In this document: positions 1 through 7,285 of the stretch, in pieces
Position numbering within the stretch: the first letter of the stretch is position 1
Layout of the letters: each line of letters begins with the position of its first letter
Source: Bacteroidales bacterium
GTDB taxonomy: Bacteria > Bacteroidota > Bacteroidia > Bacteroidales > NBLH01
Direction: 5' to 3'
Length of the DNA: 17,337 nucleotides
Assembly: GCA_027083715.1 (NCBI GenBank)
Contig: JALWNR010000326.1
Location: forward strand, 1-17,337
Program-made: the position numbers and the translations under genes
Notes under the pieces: generated by a model
Told to the model about the DNA's origin: nothing
What the model saw: the letters and a program-made list of their open reading frames with translations, nothing else
Database searches by the model: none

Positions 1-242
1 CTTTTGATTTTTTTATTGATAAAATTGAAAATTTACAGAATGTTTTTACAGAATTTTTACGGATAAAAAAAGTTTTTTCGCGTTTAAATAACACTTTAAT
101 ATTGTTTTTTGCAATAGAAACGGTGTTTGCAATAGTAGCTTTATTTATCTTTAATCAGGTGTTTTATGTACTAGCCGTAAATTTATCAGTTTCCGGCTTA
201 TTTATTTTTTTCTTAAAATTATTTTTAAAAAAAGTTGATTGA
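1..242 (+). CDS. C-terminal end of an unidentified membrane protein (5' truncated by window)
   Basis: A reading frame with codons starting at position 3 is open from the window edge to a TGA at 240-242, giving 79 residues. The first ~30 residues are mixed and charged. They are followed by two strongly hydrophobic stretches, around NTLILFFAIETVFAIVALF and VLAVNLSVSGLFIFFLKLF, and the end is basic (KLFLKKVD). This looks like the last two membrane helices of an inner-membrane protein with a short positive cytoplasmic tail. It converges on the next gene with only 7 bases between the two stop codons, a normal tail-to-tail junction. The frame is Leu/Phe/Ile-rich, and AT-rich DNA can mimic that, so coding status rests on the open frame and the neat junction. 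I cannot name the family from this fragment. Confidence 0.55.
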   Translation, partial: FDFFIDKIENLQNVFTEFLRIKKVFSRLNNTLILFFAIETVFAIVALFIFNQVFYVLAVNLSVSGLFIFFLKLFLKKVD

Positions 243-249
243 AATCCAA

Positions 250-1704
250 TCAATTTCCTAAAGTCAAACCTAAATATAAGCCTAGCATATTGGTACGCAA
301 TGTCATATTATGATTAAGCTGCCCTGCAAGAAACAAAGGCTGATTTAAATTAATTTCCGGGTCGGCAAAATTCACAAATTCAGATATATTTTTACTAATC
401 CCCAAAGTATATTCAAACCCTACAATCAAGGATAGTTTTTTGTAATTAAATTTTGAACCCACTGACAGATGATAATAATCAGAAGGTGAAGCTACAAACT
501 CGTTCAAATATTGGTATTCATTTTCCAAAGATACTTCGTACGGATTAAAATTTATTTTGAAACCATACAACCATTCTATTTTTTCAGATTGTACATATTG
601 AAATCCTAATGCTAAATTTAAAATAGACTTTGCACCATACTTAAATGATAAAAAATCACTTGCCGGTTCGTATTTATTTTGTGTAGTTTTTGTTCCGTCA
701 ATGGCTTTATAAGTTTTGATTTTATGAAAATATTCTATAGTAAAATAACTACTCTCCAATTTATCAAAACCGGTATATTTAATTCCTAATGACACAGAAA
801 AAGGTTCTTTAAATCCTGATTTTAAGTGTGTTGACGATTGGTTTAAAAATACATCATCAACATCTTGGTTTTCATAACGGATTCCTGTATTTGAAATACT
901 TCGAGTAACATCTGCTTTTCCGAATAATTTAAGTGATGGAAATGTGAAATTTAATCCATAGCTGATTTGTTCCATTTTTAAGCGAAAACCCAATTTACCG
1001 GTAAAACGAACATCATACATGTTAATTCGTTCATAATCACCAGAACTTGCATTATAATACGGGATACTGTCCGGCAAATCATTTTCTGTAGGATTAATAT
1101 AAATACCGATACTTTTAAGATATTTAAAATCTTTGTAACTTACGATACTGCTTATCCCGACAAAAAAATTTTCCGAAACTTTGTATGCCAGTCCAAAACC
1201 GCCCCATGTATCCATATAATTTTTTGAAAAATCAAAGTATCCTGTATATTTTTCTTTAATTTCCGGTCTGATTAGCTGAACATTTTGCTTCACTTGGTCG
1301 TACATATTCACTCTGCTACTGTTTCTGTTAAATAGAGCAAATTGCAATACCATATTGTCAGATTTGGGTGTTTTATATTGATAAGAAATAAAACGTGGTT
1401 TAACGGTAAATCCCAGATAATCAAGATCATTACCTGTTCCCAATACATTTTTATAATAGGTTTTTGACAAATTAAATAAATTGGCGTTTAAAGCAAGCAT
1501 TTTATTCTCAACTTCAATTATTCCTGCCGGATTATAATAAATAGATGTAATACCTGAATTACCTCCAATTACTGCTCCTGCCAGTAAAGATGCTTCACTG
1601 TTAAAGCTTACTGTCCAATAATTACTTGGTTGCGAGTATAATTTGTTTGCATTTGAGATATTAAAAATCAGTATAAAAAATAAAATTTTTATTAAATTTT
1701 TCAT
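250..1704 (-). CDS. FadL/OmpP1/TodX-like outer-membrane transport protein
   Basis: This 484-residue protein has an N-terminal signal peptide (basic MKNLIK, hydrophobic core to about residue 18, cleavage likely near LYSQ). Shortly after comes the segment GGNSGITSIYYNPAGI, with the NPAG motif at about residues 58-61 that marks FadL/OmpP1-family barrels. The remainder alternates aromatic and polar residues as expected of beta-strands, ending in a short hydrophobic strand (YLGLTLGN). Family members are outer-membrane beta-barrels that pass hydrophobic substrates such as fatty acids; the substrate here is unknown. The length fits the family. It lies on the minus strand, 148 bases from the next minus gene, and is probably transcribed alone. 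The 1705-1852 spacer is AT-rich, and I found no consensus promoter in it. The family call is fairly secure, the substrate is not. Confidence 0.85.
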   Translation of the reverse strand: MKNLIKILFFILIFNISNANKLYSQPSNYWTVSFNSEASLLAGAVIGGNSGITSIYYNPAGIIEVENKMLALNANLFNLSKTYYKNVLGTGNDLDYLGFTVKPRFISYQYKTPKSDNMVLQFALFNRNSSRVNMYDQVKQNVQLIRPEIKEKYTGYFDFSKNYMDTWGGFGLAYKVSENFFVGISSIVSYKDFKYLKSIGIYINPTENDLPDSIPYYNASSGDYERINMYDVRFTGKLGFRLKMEQISYGLNFTFPSLKLFGKADVTRSISNTGIRYENQDVDDVFLNQSSTHLKSGFKEPFSVSLGIKYTGFDKLESSYFTIEYFHKIKTYKAIDGTKTTQNKYEPASDFLSFKYGAKSILNLALGFQYVQSEKIEWLYGFKINFNPYEVSLENEYQYLNEFVASPSDYYHLSVGSKFNYKKLSLIVGFEYTLGISKNISEFVNFADPEINLNQPLFLAGQLNHNMTLRTNMLGLYLGLTLGN

Positions 1705-1852
1705 TAATAATTATAAATTGGTACTTATTTGTTTAAATAATGTAAAAAAACTATTATTAATTAGCAAAATATAACAAAAAACGTTAAAGTAGATATACTT
1801 TGTTATTTTTTAAAACAAAATTTATCATAAATTGTAATATATTTCAGCAAGG

Positions 1853-2557
1853 TTAATTGCTTATTGTTGATTTCTTCAACAAAAAAATATCAGGAAATAA
1901 ATCAACACAAAACTTGTTGAGCTGTTTAATAGCCAAAGGAATATCCCATTTTGTTGTATCTCGTTCTTCTACATAATTTGATATACTTCGGATTTGTAAT
2001 ACAGGAATGTTTTCATTCAAGCAAACATAAAATACCGCAGCACCTTCCATACTTTCTATATCGGCATTGTATTTTTGCTGTAATTGAATAATTTCTTTTT
2101 TATTGCCACTAGTAGTATTTACACTAATCCCTTTTACCTTTTTTTTATTTTTTAATTTATAAAAATCTATATTTGATGCATTCAACTGTGCATTTTTAAA
2201 CGGAAAGTCATTTTGGTTCATAAAACCGGCTTCAAAAATATCTATAAATCGGTTTTTATCTTTAATGCCTAAATCGGCAAATCGGTCACTTGTTATTTGT
2301 ACCACATCACCAATTTGCAAATCTTTATTAAAGCTTCCGGCAATACCTGTATTAATTACTAAATCATATTTATTTTCAAAAATTGCTTTACTTAAAGCAT
2401 AGCTTGTAAAACTTAATCCAATTCCAGATATAAGAAGTGAAATACTATTTTTTGTAAATTTTTTTTGATAAAAGTTCTTATTTATTTGCTTTAAATCAAG
2501 TAATTTTATTAAATCTGCACTTTCTTTGATTGTTGCCGATACAATTAAAATGTTCAT
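1853..2557 (-). CDS. mqnB: Futalosine hydrolase (menaquinone biosynthesis, futalosine pathway)
   Basis: This 234-residue protein belongs to the purine-nucleoside phosphorylase/MTA-SAH nucleosidase fold. It shows the N-terminal strand MNILIVSAT, the glycine loop NTGIAGS (about 69-75) and the nucleoside-binding segment ESMEGAAVFYV (about 168-178). Near the C-terminus it has IRSISNYVEERDTTKWDIP, where MTA/SAH nucleosidases usually have R-x-I-S-D. The Asn in place of that Asp and the following WDIPLAI segment are typical of futalosine hydrolases. These cleave the base from futalosine, giving dehypoxanthine futalosine on the way to menaquinone. The start ATG is at 2557, divergent from folE with a 62-base gap. 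No other menaquinone gene is in the window. An MTA/SAH nucleosidase is the main alternative. Confidence 0.85.
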   Translation of the reverse strand: MNILIVSATIKESADLIKLLDLKQINKNFYQKKFTKNSISLLISGIGLSFTSYALSKAIFENKYDLVINTGIAGSFNKDLQIGDVVQITSDRFADLGIKDKNRFIDIFEAGFMNQNDFPFKNAQLNASNIDFYKLKNKKKVKGISVNTTSGNKKEIIQLQQKYNADIESMEGAAVFYVCLNENIPVLQIRSISNYVEERDTTKWDIPLAIKQLNKFCVDLFPDIFLLKKSTISN

Positions 2558-2561
2558 AATA

Positions 2562-2593
2562 TTTTTACAATTTCAATTTATTGATAATCTTTG
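2562..2593 (+). promoter_or_regulatory. Possible folE promoter
   Basis: AATCTTTG (2586-2593) differs from the Bacteroidota -7 consensus TAnnTTTG at one base. A TTTT at 2562-2565 lies 20 nt upstream, near the -33 TTTG. Initiation would fall near 2600, giving a leader of about 20 nt before the folE ATG. In this AT-rich spacer such a match can arise by chance. Confidence 0.3.
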
Positions 2594-2619
2594 CATAATA
2601 GAATTAATAAACAAAAGTA

Positions 2620-3258
2620 ATGGAAATAATTAATAACGGAACAAGTACCGACAGTTGTAGTGGATATAGCCGTATTGATAAATATGATGACGAAACTACC
2701 GAAAAATTAGCACATCATTATAAAGAAATTTTGAAACTTATTGGTGAAAAACCGGAACGCGAGGGCTTGCTTAAAACCCCTGAACGTGTGGCAAAAGCCA
2801 TGCAGTTTTTAATGCAAGGCTATAATCAAAATCCTGATGATATAATTAAAAGTGCCTTATTTAACGAAGACTACAGTGAAATGGTCATTGTAAAAGATAT
2901 TGAACTGTATTCAATGTGTGAGCACCATATGATTCCATTCTTTGGCAAAGCACATGTGGCATATATCCCTGACGGTAAAATTACCGGTTTGAGTAAAATT
3001 GCACGCGTTGTAGAGGCTTTTGCGCGCCGTTTACAAGTACAAGAACGCTTAACCATTCAAATCAGAGATTGTATTCATAAAACTTTGCTACCCAAAGGAG
3101 TAGCAGTAGTTATTGAAGCCCAGCATATGTGTATGCAAATGCGTGGAGTACAAAAACAAAATTCGGTAACAACTACATCTGCTTTTACCGGAGTATTTTT
3201 AAACTCAATACCCACACGCGAAGAATTTGTACATTTGATTGGTGCAAAGTTACATTAG
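2620..3258 (+). CDS. folE: GTP cyclohydrolase I
   Basis: This 212-residue enzyme converts GTP to 7,8-dihydroneopterin triphosphate, the first step of tetrahydrofolate and pterin synthesis, in the cytoplasm. The sequence shows the substrate-tunnel segment TPERVAKAM (about 53-61) and the zinc site: C100 and H103 in [10 protein letters not shown], and C171 in [11 protein letters not shown]. It also shows [20 protein letters not shown] (about 124-143) and the C-terminal [10 protein letters not shown] (about 187-196). All the family's catalytic positions that I can recognise are present, and the length is normal for the type IA enzyme. The first ~20 residues are variable and polar, as usual. The start ATG follows an A-rich leader (ACAAAAGTA), typical of Bacteroidota. 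It is transcribed away from mqnB. The gene is followed by a 305-base spacer holding a gene remnant, not by a pathway partner. Confidence 0.97.
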   Translation: MEIINNGTSTDSCSGYSRIDKYDDETTEKLAHHYKEILKLIGEKPEREGLLKTPERVAKAMQFLMQGYNQNPDDIIKSALFNEDYSEMVIVKDIELYSMCEHHMIPFFGKAHVAYIPDGKITGLSKIARVVEAFARRLQVQERLTIQIRDCIHKTLLPKGVAVVIEAQHMCMQMRGVQKQNSVTTTSAFTGVFLNSIPTREEFVHLIGAKLH

Positions 3259-3273
3259 AAGCATTGATTGATA

Positions 3274-3547
3274 GATGTTAGGGCTTGGATGTTAGATGGA
3301 ATGTTATTTCAAATAAACATTAATTAAATTATTATGCGATTTAAGTTCGAGAAACTTAATATTTGGAAAAAAGCAATGGATTGTTCTAGGGCAGAAGTAG
3401 TTACTTATTTATACAAAGAAAAAAAAACGAAAATATTTAGAGGAGGAATTTACTGTTTTCTATGATGAAGCCTTTCATCTTATGAATATGATGATTGCTT
3501 TTAAAAAGAAAATTAAATAATATACCCAACATCAAATATTAAACATC
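3274..3547. repeat. Phased inverted-repeat flanks around the four-helix-bundle remnant
   Basis: GATGTT occurs upstream of the gene remnant at 3274-3279 and 3288-3293, a 14-base period. Its complement AACATC occurs downstream at 3528-3533 and 3542-3547, again with a 14-base period. The pairs are in inverted orientation and nearly symmetric around the remnant at 3334-3520. Both upstream copies extend to GATGTTAG. Four-helix-bundle (S23/IVS-like) genes in Bacteroidota are often bordered by short degenerate repeats of this kind; I state that from memory. The whole unit may therefore once have been an inserted cassette. Confidence 0.5.
3334..3520 (+). pseudogene. Decayed four-helix-bundle (S23/IVS-like, TIGR02436-type) gene
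   Basis: From ATG 3334 the frame reads MRFKFEKLNIWKKAMD, a close match to the conserved start of the family (F-x-F-E-K-L-x-V-W-x-K-A-M). It then runs through low-similarity sequence to a TGA at 3463-3465. In the next frame, from about 3428 to the TAA at 3518-3520, the sequence reads KYLEEEFTVFYDEAFHLMNM followed by MIAFKKKIK, the family's typical C-terminal helix. Intact members are about 115-130 residues; here the central two helices, including the usual S-I-P-x-N-I-A-E-G region, are missing. The remnant therefore combines an internal deletion of about 60 codons with a frame change across an A-rich run (3418-3427). The function of the family is unclear; some members sit inside 23S rRNA intervening sequences. 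It occupies nearly all the folE-aminotransferase spacer. Confidence 0.8.
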
Positions 3548-3563
3548 AGACACCTAATACATT

Positions 3564-4670
3564 ATGATACCAGTAAAAAAATCAGGAGCTAAATATTCTG
3601 CAATTGTTGCCATTAGCGAAGAATTAAAAAAACGCCAAACAGCGGGCGAAGATATTTTATTTTTAAACCGAGGTATTAATGCAGTTGTAAATATTGATTT
3701 ATCACAAGTTATTCCATTAATTGACTTTAATTCACCTCAAATTCAAGTTTATCCGCCAAACAATGGACATTTGCACTTACGTAAGTCGATTAATCAAAGT
3801 TTTTTTCATAACAAAGCAGATATTGATAATATTTTTGTTACTGTAGGCGGGATGGGTGCATTGGATTTAATTTTTAAGAGTTTGCAAGTTAGCAAAGTGT
3901 GGCTCTCTGAGAATTATTGGGGTGCTTATATTAATGCTCTGAAAATTAATAATATAAATCAAGGCTTTTATAAAAATTTTGACGAAGTTTTAAATAATTT
4001 GGAACAATTTAAAGATAGCGCATTAATTATTTGCGACCCTAATAATCCTACGGGTAATAAATTAAACGATGAATATTTATTAGAAGTAATTGAAAAATTG
4101 GATAAAGCCGGTATTATTGTTATTTGGGACAGCCCTTATCGCAAATTATTTTTTGAGTGGGAGGAGGATGATTTTTATACAAAATTATTAAATTTTAATA
4201 ATCTGATTATCTCTGAAAGTTTCAGTAAATCAGTTGGTTTAAGCGGACAACGTATTGGCTTTGTACATAGTACAAACAAAGCTTTTAACGAAGAATTAAA
4301 CATTAAACTCTTGTATGCAACTAATGGGATTAATGGTTTTGCACAGGTTTTGGTTTCCAAACTGTTAACAACTGATGTAGGAAAAAAAGCAGTTTCGGAA
4401 TTTAAACGAAAAACAACCGAAGATATACGTAAAAATATTGCTTATTTAAATAAAAAAGATTTTCTAGCCGAAGAATTTTATCAAAACGGAAATCCAATAG
4501 GTATTTTTGTAATAGCCAATAAATCTTTTGACGAATTATTGACAAAAGGAATAGGGAGTGTGCCATTCAGTTATTTTACAACAATGCCCAAAGAGCAAGC
4601 CGATGAATATACACGTATTTGTGTTTCGGTTCCACATGATGATCTTAGAAAATTTTTCGACAAGTTTTAA
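3564..4670 (+). CDS. PLP-dependent aminotransferase, class I/II fold
   Basis: This 368-residue protein is a fold-type I aminotransferase. It has VTVGGMGALDLIFKSL (about 93-108, phosphate-binding loop region), the NPTG motif of CDPNNPTGN at 161-164, and WDSPYRK with D189, which should contact the pyridine nitrogen, and Y192. The Schiff-base lysine is K222 in SESFSKS, followed by SGQRIGF with R230. A C-terminal TRICVS (R351) should bind the substrate carboxylate. The PLP chemistry is clear but the substrate is not; histidinol-phosphate, aspartate or related amino acid donors are all possible. At 368 residues it is slightly short for the class but shows no gap. It starts 43 bases after the four-helix-bundle remnant, so an insertion there may have replaced its native promoter. 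The next gene is convergent. Confidence 0.9.
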   Translation: MIPVKKSGAKYSAIVAISEELKKRQTAGEDILFLNRGINAVVNIDLSQVIPLIDFNSPQIQVYPPNNGHLHLRKSINQSFFHNKADIDNIFVTVGGMGALDLIFKSLQVSKVWLSENYWGAYINALKINNINQGFYKNFDEVLNNLEQFKDSALIICDPNNPTGNKLNDEYLLEVIEKLDKAGIIVIWDSPYRKLFFEWEEDDFYTKLLNFNNLIISESFSKSVGLSGQRIGFVHSTNKAFNEELNIKLLYATNGINGFAQVLVSKLLTTDVGKKAVSEFKRKTTEDIRKNIAYLNKKDFLAEEFYQNGNPIGIFVIANKSFDELLTKGIGSVPFSYFTTMPKEQADEYTRICVSVPHDDLRKFFDKF

Positions 4671-4675
4671 AAATC

Positions 4676-4752
4676 TATGTTTTTAATCACAATAATTACT
4701 TTCGGTGAACTGCGAAGCACCCCACCGAAAGTAATTTTGCGGATTAACATGA
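4676..4752. terminator. Perfect hairpin between convergent genes; short member of a repeat family
   Basis: AATTACTTTCGGTG (4694-4707) is followed after 15 bases by its exact complement CACCGAAAGTAATT (4723-4736), giving a perfect 14-bp stem. The arms extend with mismatches to about 4676 and 4752: TTAATCACAATAATT on the left, AATTTTGCGGATTAAC on the right. It lies between stop codons of converging genes, so a bidirectional terminator role is likely, although the T-tracts are weak. The outer arms match those of the larger element at 8778-9089, suggesting a dispersed repeat family. Confidence 0.65.
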
Positions 4753-4754
4753 CA

Positions 4755-5612
4755 CTAATTACCATCCCAACCGGCAAGGCGTGTCCAAAGATACCATGCG
4801 GCATAAGCTTTTAAATTACCATTAAGAGGCTGGCTATGTGCCACGGTACATGGATACCAATCCACACCTTCTTCATGTGCATTTTGCCAATCTATAGCCC
4901 AGTTTTTATCACGGGTTTCATCACCATCCGAATCATAATCGCAATTATCATTGGCTAATTTATCCAAATAATAGTTTCCATCCGGATCATAAGATTCAAT
5001 ATCGGCAAAATCATACAAAATTTTATTATTGTCTCTACAAAATTTTCTGATTTGCTCATTTCGTATATGCAGATTACCTTCTTCTCCTGTCCCATCCAAA
5101 TGACCGGTCATATAAACAAATTGTACATCAGGATAATCAATTTCTAATTGATTCATTGCATCCAGATATATATTAATCCCTCCTTCGGTATTATCAGAAA
5201 CGCCACCGCACCATGACCATATCACCACATTAATATCATCATTCCTAGGATCATCAAGTAAAGATCGTGTAGCACTTTCCCATTCAAGATCTCCATTATG
5301 CCCTAAATCACCACCCATAATCTGATCACGAATATCCAAAGCACCCTCCATACTTCCATTATTCCATTTATACAAATCTCCTTTCCATTCCATTAATCCG
5401 GTCATACCGGTAATAAGTTGCGAACCATGAGAAGTATGTCCATAGGCAATATGTAATTTCTCTTTGGCAGAATTAATCCACTCGGTAGGGATTTTATCTA
5501 AAACAGCAGCCTTGTGGTCAATAATTTTGGCAACTTGCTTTTCATCATTCTTATCGCAAGCAAAAAATAGTATGCCAATTAGAAAAAAAATAATAATTTT
5601 GGTGTTTTTCAT
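4755..5612 (-). CDS. Secreted lipoprotein of unknown function, possibly SGNH-like
   Basis: This 285-residue protein begins with a lipoprotein signal peptide: MKNTK, a hydrophobic core IIIFFLIGILFFA, and lipobox Cys19. The acidic/charged DKNDEK after the cysteine suggests export to the cell surface in Bacteroidota (inference). The mature part has distinctive segments: IAYGHTSHGSQ (about 55-65), VVIWSWCGG (about 129-137), and QFVYMTGHLDGTGEEGN (about 164-180). It also contains a DYDSDGDETRD stretch resembling a DxDxDG calcium-binding loop. Strand-then-His/Ser segments spaced like this recall SGNH/GDSL hydrolases, but the canonical GDS and GxND blocks are not present as such. I do not assign an activity. 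Aromatic and Asp residues are frequent, as in extracellular carbohydrate-active or ester-active proteins. It converges on the aminotransferase gene and is divergent from the AlkD-like gene. Confidence 0.85.
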   Translation of the reverse strand: MKNTKIIIFFLIGILFFACDKNDEKQVAKIIDHKAAVLDKIPTEWINSAKEKLHIAYGHTSHGSQLITGMTGLMEWKGDLYKWNNGSMEGALDIRDQIMGGDLGHNGDLEWESATRSLLDDPRNDDINVVIWSWCGGVSDNTEGGINIYLDAMNQLEIDYPDVQFVYMTGHLDGTGEEGNLHIRNEQIRKFCRDNNKILYDFADIESYDPDGNYYLDKLANDNCDYDSDGDETRDKNWAIDWQNAHEEGVDWYPCTVAHSQPLNGNLKAYAAWYLWTRLAGWDGN

Positions 5613-5675
5613 AGTAGTATGTTTTAGGGTATATGTTAAAAAGGTTTAATTATTTTTAAAACATTAAAAATAATA

Positions 5676-5683
5676 TACTTTTG
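5676..5683 (+). promoter_or_regulatory. Bacteroidota -7 promoter element for the AlkD-like gene
   Basis: TACTTTTG matches TAnnTTTG exactly. It lies 21 bases before the GTG start at 5705, so transcription would begin near 5690 with a leader of about 15 nt. No clear TTTG is seen at the -33 position (the sequence there is ATTT), so only the -7 element is supported. Confidence 0.5.
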
Positions 5684-5704
5684 TATAAATAAGACGAAAA
5701 ATTA

Positions 5705-6370
5705 GTGGAAAAAGTTGCAGATAAATATAAAATATTGCTAAAACACCTCAGAACACGTGAAAATGGACCTGTTGTTGATAGTATGAAACGTTTAGGGTTA
5801 AATTATACACGTAGTTTTGGTGTTTCCTTGATCGACTTAAAAGCTTTTGCGCAAGAATATGCTGGCGAACAAGATTTGGCAATCTATCTTTGGCAAAAAG
5901 ATTTTAGAGAAACTAAAATACTTTCATTAATGATTGCCAATGCCGGACAGTTGAATGAAAAGCAAATAAACGATTATATTTCGGGAATTAATAATATTGA
6001 ACTGGCAGAACAAGCTGCTATAAACCTTTTGAGCAAATTACCCAATAGCATTGAATATGCATATCAGTGGTGTAAAAGCAAAGATAAATACACACGTGTA
6101 ACGGCGCTCATCGTTTTATCAAGAATAGCCATAGTTAGTAAATCAATAGACAAACAAAGTTTTGAGCGCTTTTTTGAGCTTTTCCCGGAAATTGCAAAAG
6201 ATGAAAATTTTCACGTAAAAAAAGCTTTAGGTAGAGCCCTACTACAAATAGGAAGGCATGAAGCCTTAACAGAAAAAGTAATAAATTTTGTAAACGAGAC
6301 AAATAAAATCAATAAAGAAACAGCTTCTTGGTTAAAAGAAGAAGTTGTTTATTTTTTGGAAAACAAATAA
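5705..6370 (+). CDS. AlkD-like DNA alkylation repair / HEAT-repeat protein
   Basis: This 221-residue all-helical protein resembles the DNA alkylation repair (AlkC/AlkD, PF08713) superfamily. Near the start, VDSMKRLGLNYTRSFGVSL is followed by the helical pair QDLAIYLWQKDFRETKILSL, the usual L-W-x-x-x-x-x-E-x-(K/R) segment of that family. HEAT-like repeats then follow (AYQWCKSKDKYTRVTALIVL; HVKKALGRALLQIGR). AlkD enzymes excise alkylated purines from DNA. I cannot confirm the DNA-cleft aromatic residues, so a non-catalytic HEAT protein remains possible. The start is GTG at 5705, since no in-frame ATG precedes and the next Met (about residue 26) would remove a helix. An exact -7 element lies just upstream. 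The Bax-inhibitor-like gene follows after 24 bases, suggesting an operon. Confidence 0.8.
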   Translation: MEKVADKYKILLKHLRTRENGPVVDSMKRLGLNYTRSFGVSLIDLKAFAQEYAGEQDLAIYLWQKDFRETKILSLMIANAGQLNEKQINDYISGINNIELAEQAAINLLSKLPNSIEYAYQWCKSKDKYTRVTALIVLSRIAIVSKSIDKQSFERFFELFPEIAKDENFHVKKALGRALLQIGRHEALTEKVINFVNETNKINKETASWLKEEVVYFLENK

Positions 6371-6394
6371 TCATAAACCAAAAAAAAGAATATT

Positions 6395-7126
6395 ATGAGA
6401 ATAGGACAATCATCAAATCCGGCATTGAGTAAGAATGCACTAAGCCGAGTTTATGAAGAGGCAGCAGGAGAAGGGATGATGAGTATTAACGGAACGGTAA
6501 ATAAAACAATTTTATCTTTACTATTGGTAATGCTTACATCATATTTTACATGGAAATCAGGATTATCAGTATGGGGTATGCTTGGTGCAATAGGTGGATT
6601 TATTGTTGCGATGATTACTGTATTTAAACCCAAATGGGCATATATTACCACTCCTGTATATGCAGTTTTTGAAGGTTTATTCCTTGGAGGTATATCTGCT
6701 TATTTCGAAGCAATATATCCGGGTATAGCATTTCAGGCTGTTATTTTAACCTTTGGGGTTGCATTTGCTATGCTTTTTGCTTATCGCTCAGGAATGATAA
6801 AAGCAACACCTAAATTTACCAAAGGAATTATTGCTGCAACAGGAGGAATAGCTATTTTTTATCTGATAAATATTGTTTTCGGATTTTTTGGTGGCGGAGT
6901 AAGTTTAGCCAATATGGGTATGCTAGGAATTGGTATTCAGCTATTTATAGTGGCTATTGCTGCATTAAACCTTATTCTTGATTTTGATATGATTGAGCGA
7001 TTATCTGCACAAGGAGCCCCAAAGGTAATGGAATGGTTTGGAGCTTTTAGCCTGACAGTTACACTAGTATGGCTTTATTTGGAAATTTTAAAACTTTTGG
7101 CTCTGTTTGCCGGAAATAGAGATTAA
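6395..7126 (+). CDS. Bax inhibitor-1 / YccA family multi-pass membrane protein
   Basis: This 243-residue protein has a polar N-terminus (SSNPALSKNALSRVYEEAAG) and then about seven hydrophobic segments, starting near ILSLLLVMLTSYFTW (about 41-55). The last is VTLVWLYLEILKLLALF, near the C-terminus. The motif VFEGLFLGGISAYFE (about 91-105), GVAFAMLFAYRSGMIKATPKF, and the acidic turn NLILDFDMIERLSAQGAP in the penultimate loop identify the bacterial BaxI_1 (PF12811) branch. Bacterial relatives act as pH-sensitive calcium leak channels or modulate membrane proteases; which applies here is unknown. Length and topology are normal. It is 24 bases behind the AlkD-like gene, with no terminator between them. 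A probable promoter for the downstream leader lies inside its last ~50 bases. Confidence 0.9.
   Translation: MRIGQSSNPALSKNALSRVYEEAAGEGMMSINGTVNKTILSLLLVMLTSYFTWKSGLSVWGMLGAIGGFIVAMITVFKPKWAYITTPVYAVFEGLFLGGISAYFEAIYPGIAFQAVILTFGVAFAMLFAYRSGMIKATPKFTKGIIAATGGIAIFYLINIVFGFFGGGVSLANMGMLGIGIQLFIVAIAALNLILDFDMIERLSAQGAPKVMEWFGAFSLTVTLVWLYLEILKLLALFAGNRD
7078..7109 (+). promoter_or_regulatory. Near-consensus promoter for the poly-Cys leader
   Basis: TTTG at 7078-7081 is followed after exactly 20 bases by TCTGTTTG (7102-7109) and then C. This matches the Bacteroidota -33/-7 pair (TTTG, 19-21 nt, TAnnTTTG) with one mismatch. Transcription would begin near 7116, about 24 bases before the short poly-cysteine ORF. 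It overlaps the 3' end of the Bax-inhibitor gene. The match is a pattern call only. Confidence 0.45.
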
Positions 7127-7139
7127 AAACCAATACATT

Positions 7140-7196
7140 ATGAATTGTTGTTGTAACATAAACTATTGTTGTTGTAAGCATTCATCAATACATTAA
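7140..7196 (+). CDS. Poly-cysteine short ORF (putative leader peptide), 18 residues
   Basis: ATG 7140 opens a frame encoding MNCCCNINYCCCKHSSIH, ending in TAA at 7194-7196. Six of 18 residues are cysteine, in two CCC runs, all encoded by TGT. The runs come from a direct repeat ATTGTTGTTGTAA in the DNA, about 21 bases apart. Cysteine is normally rare, so two triple runs in a tiny ORF are characteristic of an amino-acid-sensing leader. Translation would stall in or after the runs when charged tRNA-Cys is scarce. It lies 14 bases after the Bax-inhibitor stop, has a plausible promoter at 7078-7109, and is followed 13 bases later by a strong terminator and then a cysteine-desulfurase-like gene. 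Alternatives are a metal- or redox-binding microprotein, or a noncoding TTG-rich tract. No Shine-Dalgarno is visible; an A-rich stretch (TTAAAAACC) precedes the ATG. Confidence 0.6.
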   Translation: MNCCCNINYCCCKHSSIH

Positions 7197-7209
7197 GTAT
7201 TTATATATC

Positions 7210-7244
7210 AAGGTGGCGATATAATTATATCAGCCACCTTTTTT
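7210..7244 (+). terminator. Strong intrinsic terminator, candidate attenuator
   Basis: AAGGTGGC (7210-7217) pairs with GCCACCTT (7233-7240). The inner GATAT (7218-7222) pairs with ATATC (7227-7231) around an AATT loop, with one bulged A at 7232. This makes a 13-bp stem followed by a run of six T (7239-7244). It sits between the poly-cysteine ORF (ends 7196) and the class V PLP enzyme (starts 7286). TATATC at 7204-7209 could instead pair with GATATA at 7218-7223, a weak 6-bp competitor that would open the inner stem. It could equally be the ordinary terminator of the Bax-inhibitor gene. Confidence 0.9.
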
Positions 7245-7285
7245 GTTATTATACACTTATTATCAAACCTTTATATCATTTTTTT

